DNA of 64,000 nt. Source: Aspidiotus rigidus (taxonomy: Eukaryota; Arthropoda; Insecta; Hemiptera; Diaspididae). The stretch's first letter is position 1. Every line of letters begins with the position of its first letter. Location of the stretch: assembly GCA_035079385.1 (NCBI GenBank), contig JAVHKY010000052.1, positions 12,772,001 through 12,836,000 of the forward strand. Direction: 5' to 3'. The notes beneath the pieces were generated by a model. That model made no database searches. It was not told the origin of the DNA and worked only from the letters and a program-made list of their open reading frames with translations. Made by a program: the position numbers and the translations under genes. Of this stretch, positions 51,712 to 62,400 are shown piece by piece.

Positions 51712-51889
51712 TAAAGAACCAAGAAATTTGTTTAGCCGCAATAAAAGTCATCAACGAGCACAGAAAACAAAATAAGAATTTAAAAAACAAAAATTCTTTT
51801 TATTCTATTTTTTGTGCCCGTTGGTGACTATTCAGTCGAAACGCGTTGCAACAATATAATTTTTCTCATGCAAATTTGTTGGTTCTTTA
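51712..51889. repeat. 178-bp foldback with hammerhead-like core
   Basis: AAAGAACCAAGAAATTTG at the left and CAAATTTGTTGGTTCTTT at the right. Within, GTCATCAACGAGCACA and TGTGCCCGTTGGTGAC form a second pairing. On the plus strand TTGGTGACTATTCAGTCGAA then ACGCGTTGC (51821-51849) gives a GACT/AGTC stem followed by GAAAC. Confidence 0.55.
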
Positions 51890-53706
51890 TTATTAGCGTT
51901 ATAATGCACTATAAAATAGAAATTTTAATCAAACATATTATTGTGGACTTTTTTCATGAAATGAAATTTGTAAATCTAAAGTAAACATCTGCAACATCCC
52001 TTTCCTTTCAAATTTAATATAGTGTAACCAAAAAGCGGTAAACAAAACAAGAAGATGTCGGCTTGCGGTGCATTTGCAGATCAATAAATTCTCATAGTTT
52101 AAAAACAGAAGGTACCATTCACCCTTTTTTTGTTTTTCGAGGGTAGCAAAAAGACAACGACAATTTAAATTTAGAGATTTTAATTTGGTATGAGAAAAAT
52201 ATTGCGGTAATTCAATTTAAAACGTGAATAATTCGCGTCGTCTAACAATTTGTAGTTCAAGGCAATATTTTAGAATATTGTGGGCGACGCAGGGAAAGAC
52301 CGATAAGCTGAGAACCGCTATGTTGATTGAACATCAAATAAACACATGAAAGGCAAAAAGCGGAACAATAAGTGTATTAGAAATAGATTCTCTCGCTCTT
52401 CCTCTTTGTGAGTTAGTAAACCATCGTGTGGATAAATGAACGTATTTGCGCATTTTGTAGGATGATGCGTTGGTGTTCATCCTTCCATGCGCTGGGACAA
52501 AAAAGTAATAAATGATAAGTACTGTTGCAAAACATTTCAACGGAGTCGTAGAAGTCCCTTCAGTGGAGTGTGACGCGTTGTTGTCGGTACCGGCCGCCTT
52601 TTCTGCCGCAGCCGAAGAAAGATATCCAAGTTTAAATGTACACAAGCAATGAGCTAGAGCACGTTTGTTAGCGGGAATGAGACGCTCCACCCAACCAAGA
52701 GAGTTTTTCACATTCAAGCCTCCGTTGATTTGTTATTTAATCAAATTACTAATCGTACGACTAACGTTTCCCCAGTTACAAATATTACACTACGCCACCC
52801 TGCCAAATTACAGCCCCTGTCGCTCGTGGCTCGCTTACCATTATATGCGTGTTGTATTCATTATTTATGAGGGCAGTGCAGTGTCGAGTGAGAGGGCGCA
52901 ATTGAGAAAATTAAATAAAGGAATTCACCGAGATTTTCATTTGATTATAGCTTCCACCCCTTGTACCGCTCTAAACAATGACGATATTACAATGAAGATA
53001 AACACTCTAAGGATACTCTGTTCACGCCGCGCCGGTTACGCATTTCTAATTTTTTTTTTTTTTTTCCTTTCAAGTCCGTCTCCTCTTTTATTTTTTTTGT
53101 TGATATCAACATAATTTCAACAAAACAGTGTGTTGATCCAGAAACTTTTCCCTGAGTTGTTGCGTTTGTGGTAAATTTGTGATTTCAATATTCATATTGT
53201 ATTTTGTACGGTAGTTTTCCTTGACAGAGCCACAGACAAATTTACTGAAGGTACAACAATTTATTGTATTCGATATATGTATCTGCCGAGAATAATTGCT
53301 CAACTTGAAATGTCGCGTCAATAGAAATCAGAATACTAGGCCTACAGTAAATCTAGGTAGTTGGGATGGTACCTTCATCTAAAATGATGGAACAATACTA
53401 AACTGACCGTCTAAATCACGATCGATCGATCAATGCTACCGACTTGCAAGTCGAAATTCACGTATTTCAAAACTTCTTCCAAAACGAAAATAACCTCAAT
53501 GCTAGCGGCCTTCCAATCAAAATTTGTATTTTTCCGAATCGGAGAAAAGTGAACTTTTCCACAATAAACGTCGATGAGCAAAGAGCGTTATTTTCTTATT
53601 AATTTTTAAGACAGTTTTTTCCCCACTAGTGTACTGCCGTACAAAGTAGGACTGACGTATATCCAAATTGACGATCGCGAAGAAGTTCCATCTTCTTAAA
53701 ATAAGA
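51890..53706. other. No gene assigned
   Basis: A 127-codon minus-strand ORF (52334-52717; WVERLIPANKRALAHCLCTF, LGYLSSAAAEKAAG) and a 149-codon plus-strand ORF (52665-53114) overlap. Neither has a motif I recognise or splice support. A T-run occurs at about 53051-53066. Confidence 0.3.
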
Positions 53707-53708
53707 AT

Positions 53709-53736
53709 GTGACCGGGTTTTTGTAGACCGGGTCAC
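53709..53736. repeat. Small hairpin GTGACCGGGTTTTTGTAGACCG
   Basis: GTGACC(C)GGT...ACCGGGTCAC, a minimal relative of the TGTGACC-ended MITEs, perhaps an internal-deletion product. Confidence 0.5.
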
Positions 53737-54645
53737 AGATTGATACGGCTAATTGAGATACGTTGTGACGTTACAAGGAGCATGTTCTACTCCATAGTAG
53801 GCCACATAAAGCACAAGGTCGGCTCTCCAAAGAGGAACTCAATGTTCAGAAAACACCTCTCCGTATTGTAGTTTATAATTTTGAGGGTTGGTCTCCGGTT
53901 TGACCGGAACACACATTGTAATCAAAATTTGAGCTGCAGAGTCTAGCCTCAAGCAGAATGAGATCAACACTGAAAGACACGGAGGGGGAGGGTCGCGCTT
54001 GACCGTATCTCAGGGACTTCGATACTCATCTGAAATGGATAAAAAAGTAGGCTGAGTAGGAGAGATGTATGGATTGAGGCTCGGATAGACATTACAGTCA
54101 GGAGGGAGAGAGCAGAGAAAGAGACTTGTAGTTTACCTCAGGGAATGTGTGTTCGAGTTAGCACTGCAGAAACAGCGAGTGTATCGTGTCAGTACTAAGT
54201 TTTGTAGGCTTATCTAAGATAAATAAAAGCAAGGGGGGGGAGTCGACAATCGAATACCGGATCACGTAGTATAATTGAGATTATAGAAATCAGTCCGAAG
54301 CCGGGACTAAATAAAGAAAGTTTGAGCTTTACGACATACCCTATACGCCACTCACGACCCTGCCATGGGTGTTCACGCTAACACCATCTTTTCAAAACTT
54401 ATGAACTTTAAGAACAGAAACTGCTGTTCGGCGCAATATCGTTTTCATCCCATAGGTAGTATCGCATTCGAACGTAAAATCATAATAGTTGCGAGGGATT
54501 ATGGTTTAATGCGGAAAACGAAATAAATGAGTAAATAAAAATTGAATAATAAAGAAAAGAAAAAAAAAAAAACTAAACGATCATAAATCAAATAATATAA
54601 AGAAAGAAGAAAAAAAAAAGAAAAGTGAACTGAAAATCATACGAA

Positions 54646-54673
<28 letters not shown>
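54646..54673. repeat. (AAT)n microsatellite, about 9 units
   Basis: Uninterrupted AATAATAATAAT run in an A-rich context. Confidence 0.9.
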
Positions 54674-54677
<4 letters not shown>

Positions 54678-55989
54678 GAAAAGGAGCAAAATAATAAAAC
54701 CTGAAGCGCCAGCAGGTACTGATAAGGCTTTGACAAGCTCGTTGATTACGAGGATCTTTCTTTTTTTCGAATAAGGATTTCGATGTCAAGTCTCTGATCC
54801 ACCAAGGATTATAGATCGAGGACTAGATCTTGTCCGGCGTCGCAAACGAAGGATTGACGAATGAAGAAAATTTTCAGCGTCTGTCGTAAATGCGGTAAGA
54901 CGCGCAACAATGATCTTTACAGATATCGAAGAGAAAAAAAAAACTTTCGTTTCAAATTTGAAGCGGTAGGTCTGGACTGTACACTACAAACAGGAAAAAC
55001 AGAAGTAACCGGTGGCGGTAACTCGGGATCAACGCCGGTTACGGAGAAGGTAGAATAGGTACAGGAGAAAGGAAGGGGAAAGGATAAGAGGGAAGTACAG
55101 CTAGACGGTCCGCGCGAACGCCGAACGAAAAAGTACGGCTGCCTTCACACATCTTCGATGAAACCGAGAGTTCGTAACGCCACATTCGCCCCTGTTGAGA
55201 TGTGACAAAATCCCAAAGGACTTTGGACCATCTCAATACAGTACTTCAGAAGATTCGAACCCCAGGAACAGCGAAGAGTGATCCAACAGCGGAGGCCCAC
55301 ACCCAGATCCAGAACAGAAGGGACACCCACTAGCGAGTCACACCAACAGCTCTGCCGACGTTACAACAGAGATCCAGAAGAAAACAAAGCGTAAGTACTT
55401 CTATAAAATTACAATAATCGAGTAGTAAATCCTCGATAGTAAGATAGTAATGGTAGAAATTAAAGCAAAAGAGAAAGAAAAAAAGAGAATAATTTAAAAA
55501 AAAGAATTAAAAAAAAGGAAATTGGCAAAGTTACAAAAAAAAAGGTAATAACTTCCAATATCTCTTCGATATAGGTGGACAAATTTAACCAGAGAACTCA
55601 TCATATTCCGCCAATCAACGTGGTAAACCATTCTATAAGATCACTAACTTCGGAATCTTGCCTTATACTGTAAGGTAAGTCAATATATACATATAGATAT
55701 TAATAAAGTAGTCTTAGAATAAATAGCAGGATTGGTAACGGAATGACAAAACAAAGAAAGGATACAAAAGAAAAAAAAAAATTGAAACAAAACAAACAAA
55801 ATTTAAAAAAAAAAATAAAAAAAATAAAAAAAAATTTAAAAAAAAAATGAAGGAAAATAATAACAATAATGACTAAAAAATAAAACACAAGACATTAATA
55901 AGAAACAAAAAAGGTACAAAATCCGAGTCGAGCTAGGGAATTGAGTTCACTACTGGGTCCTTGTTTGAAGGCTTACTCTTTCTGGTCCG

Positions 55990-56090
55990 GGAAAATCAAA
56001 TTTTCCGGGACTAGTACTTGAAACGACTTTTTGCTGACAGTCCGGAAAATTGAACAATTTTCGGGACTAGTACTTCATAATCGAGTTCCC
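55990..56090. repeat. Two similar hairpins in tandem
   Basis: GGTCCGGGAAAATCAAATTT then TCCGGGACTAGTACTT (from 55991), and AGTCCGGAAAATTGAACAAT then TTTCGGGACTAGTACTTC (from 56039). Each is a stem-loop of about 26 nt followed by the same GACTAGTACTT. It could be a regulatory structure in the retroelement 3' end. Confidence 0.55.
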
Positions 56091-56400
56091 GATATATCTT
56101 CTGGCACCTTTCCAATTCACAGCTATTTTGCGAGGAAAGAAATATTTAGGACGAAGACACGGATATTATTTGAGCTCAGACGCTCGGAAAGAGAGGAAAC
56201 CCCTCGCGGAGTTATAATGGGAAGCAGCTACAGAAAAAGTTATAGGATAACGGGAGAATTTAGGGATGCAAAATAACTGCTCATTGCTGACGTGAAAGAT
56301 GTCAAGAAGAAGACGACTAGACATTTACCCGAGTTTCAGATATATACAGAAATAGGATAATTATGGCGAAATGACTTTTCAGAATATATATACAACAATT

Positions 56401-59400
56401 TTACATATTTACATATTCCTTTCTTCCCCCTCTCATTCCTGAAATATTTGAAGTTTTTACCCTTCGATCCTCGGCCCTCCCGATTCCAGTTGTTACTGAC
56501 AGAATTGCTGCGATTATCTTATCGACTTGTTCATCTTTTATTCTTTCTACAGCAGCAGTGAGGGCGTTTTTCAGATTTTTCTTTAGATCACTATCTTCAT
56601 CTTTTGTTCTATTCGAATCTACAATTTTCTCGGCCTCAGCTAATGCTTTTCTCGCCAGTTCGTCAGCCGCTTCATTGCCCTCATCACCACTATGGGCTTT
56701 TACGAAGGCAAATGTGACAGCCTTCATTCTAGTCAGCGCTTCCTCTAGTTTTAGAAGTAAGAAATTATCGGTTCGCCTATATGTTAGTGATTTATTTGCT
56801 GCATATTCGCTAAGCCACTTATCACGGTACTCACTAAAGTATTTAATCACCCACATAGAATCTGTGCGAATTTCAAGTTCTTCCATGCGGTTTTGTTTTG
56901 CAATTTCTAATGCTCGCACGACAGCAATAATTTCGGCAGCGTTGTTATAGATATATTTCAAATTCGTGAATCTTTTAAAGTCGAATAATGGCTCCGAAAC
57001 ATTCAACTTACTTTCTGGAGCGAAGAATACACCTATACCGGCTCTTGATTCGGGCGTACCATTTTTGGCGCAAGCGCCATCAGTGTAGATTACGACTCGC
57101 TTCGCGTATTCACGAATATTATTTCTGATGATAGAGTATTTTTCACTACCATTTTCGATTTGTCTTACCCGATATTGTTTAGTCTTCCAGAAATCCGCTA
57201 GACGGTCAATTTGTGTTTGTTCAATCTCTTCACTAACACAAAATGCATATTGAGGTTTCTTTTTCTTTTCGTATTTTCTAGCATCACGATAATTTAAACC
57301 TTCCGTACGAGTAGTTGTAATGGGTCGGTCTTTTCTTTCGCTAGTATCAATTTGAATCCTCTTCATTGACGAACCATCATTTTTCATCACCTCGACTTCG
57401 TTATCAATTTTTTTGAACTCTGATTTTAAGTCCTCCTTTTGTGAACAAGTAGGAATTTTCGTGGATTTACTTGAATGAGGTCTTCCCCTTCTCTTCTTTT
57501 TCAAAGTGATTTCATTTTGAGAAGATTCTCCCTTCAATGTATCATCGTAATTTACGAAATCTCGAGGATTGGTACTATCAACGGTCTTTTCTGACTTCAA
57601 GTCTTTTTCCAACCTCATTTGCCTTTCTTTCGCAAATTTTTTCCACGCGGCGTATCGGCGCTGCACCGGATTAGGCTGAGTGATGTCATGTACTCTGACT
57701 AGATTTCTGATGTTCTCCCATCTAATGGTTTTGTCTTCCCCTAGGCTTCGAAGTTTGTATCTATTTTCAAACGTTGTAGCTATAACTTCAAACCTATCTG
57801 AAAATCTCGGAAGGAATTTCTTAATCCGTCCCTCACCTCTTTTAGTTTGAGGATGAAGTCTAAGTTTGACAATGTCACCTACAAGTATTCTAGATCTTTT
57901 ATCATCAGTGACTTTCGAATATACTTTCTTTAGACGATCTCTAACCTCGTTTATTATCTTATTTCTGACTAGTTTCGGGGGCGGGATTTTTAATATTTCA
58001 GGAATTTCATCTGGTACTGGTTCACCCGTAATTATTTCGTGAGGTGGTACCAATGTTACGCCATGCTCGACCTCGTTAATCGCGCATTCAATATCACGTA
58101 CCAATTCCCGCCAGCGATCATGAGATTTCTCTATTAAATGGATCCTCATCATATCGCCTACTCTGGACATAATCCGCTCAGCTAAATTGCACTGAGGATT
58201 ATAAAATGAAGTGTGAGTTACGTTAATCTTCATATTGTTCATAGCCTCATAAAATTCGTCCGACGTGAAGGCCCTACCGTTATCACTTAAAATATTCTCA
58301 GGTTTGTTAAAATTCGCTGAGTATTTTTCTAGTGCTCTAATTACCGACTTCGAGTCGGCATTTTCTATCGGTACAATTTTCACCATTTTGGAGAAGCCCT
58401 CGAGCATAACCAGGATATACTTATAACGCCCTGAGCTGATTAAGGGACCGAAGAAATCTAGGAACAGGAACTGATTTACCCGTTCAATTTCGATGTGTTT
58501 AATAGCTGCTTTCGCTCTTTTTGCGTGACATTTCATTTTTAAGCACGGTCTACATCGCCCTACATAATCGGCTACATCTTCAGCTAGCAACTTCCAGTGG
58601 AAATGTCTTCTTAGCACTGTGATTGTTTTTTGAATTGCTTGATGACCATAGAAACGATGATAATAGTCGATGAGGTCTCGTTGAAGTTTTTCCGGCACAA
58701 AAATTCTTTCAATTCCATCATATCCACGAAATCTATAATACTCTCCGTCAAATGTTACACGTGAATTATTTTTCTTTCGCTCTGTCGATATTATTTCGTC
58801 TTCTTCCTGAAGAGATTTCAAGTCTTTGAGTTGAGCTCTCATTTGCGGGGATATTTCTACGTCAAAATAATTGCAGTCGATCGTCTGATCATTTTTCTGA
58901 AAGTCTTCGATAGTACTTTCTTCTTCTTCTTCTGGGAGTTCATGATGGGGTTCTATAGGAAATCGATTCAAGTAATTAAACATCTTTTTCATTTTGGGCG
59001 ATATAGTCTTAACTTCAGCCTGAAATTCTCTCATTCTAACATTGGCCTTCTGTAGTCGCTTGCTCAAGAACGGCCACATGGTTGTTAATTCGGCCCATAC
59101 AAATTGGACGTGAAAATTAATTTTATGGCCATATAGGAGGTACGCATAGCGTTTTAATATGTCGGACATACAAGTGAATTCGAGTTCGACTGGGGAGTAT
59201 CTCGTTTCTACATCCCTGAATTTCCTGCCCGCAAATACCAAGGGGTAAAACCCTTCATTTTTGGTCTGCATAATGGCAGCTGAATATGATCTTTCTCTTA
59301 CAGACAGCACTATATCGATTTCTTTATTAGGATCGAGATGGTAATTATAGCACATTTCTTTCACGCTCTCTTTGATTGCTAGAAACGCTTTTTCCTGCTT

Positions 59401-62400
59401 TTCGGACCATTCGAACTTGGCATTTTTTCTTATCAACTCCGTCAGGCAAGCTGCGTATTCCGCATACGACGGTATGTGTCGCGAGAAATAGCCACAGGCG
59501 CCTAGAAATGAGCGTATGTCTCTTGGACATTTTGGTGCCTGAACTTTCTGCAGTTGTTCGACCTTTTCCGGATTAGGTCGAATTCCATTAGCGTTTATAA
59601 TGTAGCCCAGAAATTTTGTCTCAGGCTTTGCCCATTCGCATTTCTCGAATTTAATCGTCATACCATGCCTTTCCAATTTTTCAATTACTTTCGCTACCTG
59701 AATTTTATGTTCTTCAAATGTTTCCGACATTATGACAATATCATCAACATAAACCATGCAGAAGTCTTGGAATTCTTCTAGGAGGGGGGATGTAGCGGCG
59801 ATAAACGCTTGCATTGAGCAATTCATCCCAAATGCAACCCGTGTGAACCTATACATAGTTCCCTCGAAATCGAATGCGGTATAATCTCGTGAGTTTCGAT
59901 GCAGTGGGATCTGCATAAACGCCCATCGTAAATCCAAGCGTGAGAAGTGCGTATATTTCTTGCCCACAAACTTTTGGGTGATGCTCTCTATATTGGGTGC
60001 GAGATTTTGTGGTGGCTTTAGGTATTTGTTCAGGAGCCGAAAATCGTTACAGATTCTGTATTCAGGCTTGGAGCCAGGGTCTGTCTTTTTCTTTACGATG
60101 ACAATATTATTAATATGTGGAGACATACATTTTTCGAGTATGCCATTCTCAATCCATTCATCAATTACTGACCGAACAGCTTTCATTTTTTCTCTCGAGT
60201 AAGAGTAACGTTTATTTTTTATGATGACCTTTTCGTCAGGATTGCGAAACTGCAACTCGTATACAAAATTCAGTAATTTGCCTATTCTTTTCTCAAAGGC
60301 CACTGGAAATTTTTCTAGTAATTTTTTTTCCCAGTCTTGAGTTGACGGACCTGGTTCTTTTTCTACATTCAAGACTGTGAAGACTTCAGCTCTTCGTATG
60401 AAATCTTTTTTTTCCAACTTTCGTCGTCTATCAAGGAGATTTTCCTGTTGATATATTTGCTGCAATTTCGTAAAAATGTCTGATACCGAGGCGAGAGGAT
60501 CACCCTTTGCGCCTACAAATGAGATGATAGTCGAAGGCATCTCACCTAAGAATACTAGAGCTTCCCCAGGCATGTCTACTAGGAGTTTCTGTTCGATGGC
60601 TAGTTCACCTCCAAATAAACACTCACAAGGTAGGTCTTCGACGATATAAAAATACGTTTCTATTTCCACGAAATTTTTGGGTCTTCTTGAACATACTACC
60701 TTTGTTCTTAGTTTAACTTTACCTAATATTTTCATAAAATCGCCTGATGCTGATTTCATGCGAACACCGTACGCTGGTTCAATAATGAATTTAGTGTTTG
60801 GGTTTTTGATCGTCAGGTCATCAAAGAATTTTTTCGATATTATTGATACGCTGCAACCCGTGTCGAAAATTGCAACAATTAATATTCCCAGAAAATTCAT
60901 TAGTAACTGGAAAAGCGATCCTTTTTTGATTCGCTCTTCGATATCAATTTCGTAGTCAGGTATATCAATGACTCTAGCGACTACGTTCTCTTCAGATTTC
61001 TTTTCAAATCTCACCATAGACGAGTACGAATCTAGTCTTTTCGCAATCTCTTCCCTTGCGTTCAGGGACCATTCGTGTCCGTCTCCTCGCGACATAGCGT
61101 TATACATCAGCGGAGAGTATTGAATATCTGTAAAGTTCTCGATATGTCGTGATTGTATAGAACGAGCGTTTGGATGAAATACCGACAGTATGGAGAATGT
61201 ACGAATTTTGTCTCCAAATGGCAGCCTTTTCAGATCATCTATAGCTCGATTAATTATCTTTACATTTCGGAAAATCGTAGAATTCATTTTTCTGGGAAAA
61301 GAAAGCTGCATAAAAATTAGCCTTTCCGTACCTTTCGATTTTATAAAGACTTCGGCTATATCGGTAAACCACCTCTTTACCTGAGTGGCTCGTAGATCTT
61401 CTTCATCGATAATTTCTGAGCCTATATTTACAATAACATTTGAAAATTTTTCTTGCTCCGGTTTATCGGAGAGCTTCAAGGCCAATGCCAAATTCTTAGG
61501 CGTGAAACCTTTATTTAGCCATAGTTTTGCGCCCTGCTTAAGAAAATGGTAAGTAGACATATTTTCAGCCAGTGCTACCATGGAGGAGTCCCCACATATG
61601 AGGAAATCATTCCATATTAATTTCGAATTGTCGTTCACCTCATCCTCCTTAATTGCGTAGCTTACGTTAATACTTGTATCTTTACCTAAGCTCGACTCGT
61701 CATTACTACCATTAATTAGAGACTCACCTGTTTCACGAGGACTTGAGTCTTCGTCAGCGCGTGAATCATTTTCCACTTTGACATGGAGAGTTGACGTGGT
61801 TTTTGAAGCGCCTGATGCTTTCTTCGGAAACTGTCGATATTTCGAAGGAGGCTTCTCGGGAAATTCGTTGGAACTCGAATGTCTTGTGACGTCGTCACCG
61901 AATTTTCGATGATAATACTGGACAAACTCGACCATCTGTTCGGAATCGCGAGGAGTACCAGGCATGCGGCTACGAATGGTCTCTGGAAGTTTTTTCCAGA
62001 CCCTTTTCAGTGGCTGGTCGATCCTCAGTTTCGTACAGCTGTCCAATTGTCGTACCCACTCCTCCAACCAATCGCACATATTATCGCGTTTGAGATCGAT
62101 CGACGCGTTCTCGAATTCTTGAAAAACTCGCTTTTGGGCGAACAGATCCCAGTGACGGTCTAGAAACATAGTTTCTACCGTCACCCACTTGCATCGCGAG
62201 CTCTTGCATTTCTCGCGAATGGACTGTGCTATTCCCTTAGTCAAAGGTGATCGATTGAGTAGATGGGCAAATCGTTGAATCCGCATCTTCTCATCCTTCA
62301 CAAAGGTCCCAATCTGACTATTGAATTCTTGTAAGAATTCAATGGGTGTCCTTGTCTCACCAGCCTCTCTCGATGTGAACGGAGTACATCTCTTTTCATC

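Larger units (their letters stand above)
53740..56400 (-). other. Probable 3' LTR/untranslated end of the large retroelement, plus unassigned A-rich DNA
   Basis: No ORF of substance. On the minus strand a purine run GAGAGGGGGAAGAAAGG (56437-56421), still inside the coding region, could be the polypurine tract, placing the 3' LTR start near 56420. The other LTR would be beyond base 64000, so this cannot be confirmed. The stretch holds long A-rich segments (54480-55900), an (AAT)n microsatellite and two hairpins. Somewhat GC-richer sequence at 55030-55390 ends in a good splice donor (AAAGC|GTAAGT) on the plus strand, meaning unknown. Confidence 0.4.

Noticed and set aside
51385..51741. Gag fragment of an LTR element
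   Set aside because: Only a faint PGKF...F-x-x-WF similarity in a short frame; too weak to call.
55700..55888. 62-codon minus-strand ORF rich in Phe
   Set aside because: Translation of an A-rich tract.
53740..56400. Defined 3' LTR boundaries for the large retroelement
   Set aside because: The partner LTR is outside the window, so no repeat comparison is possible.
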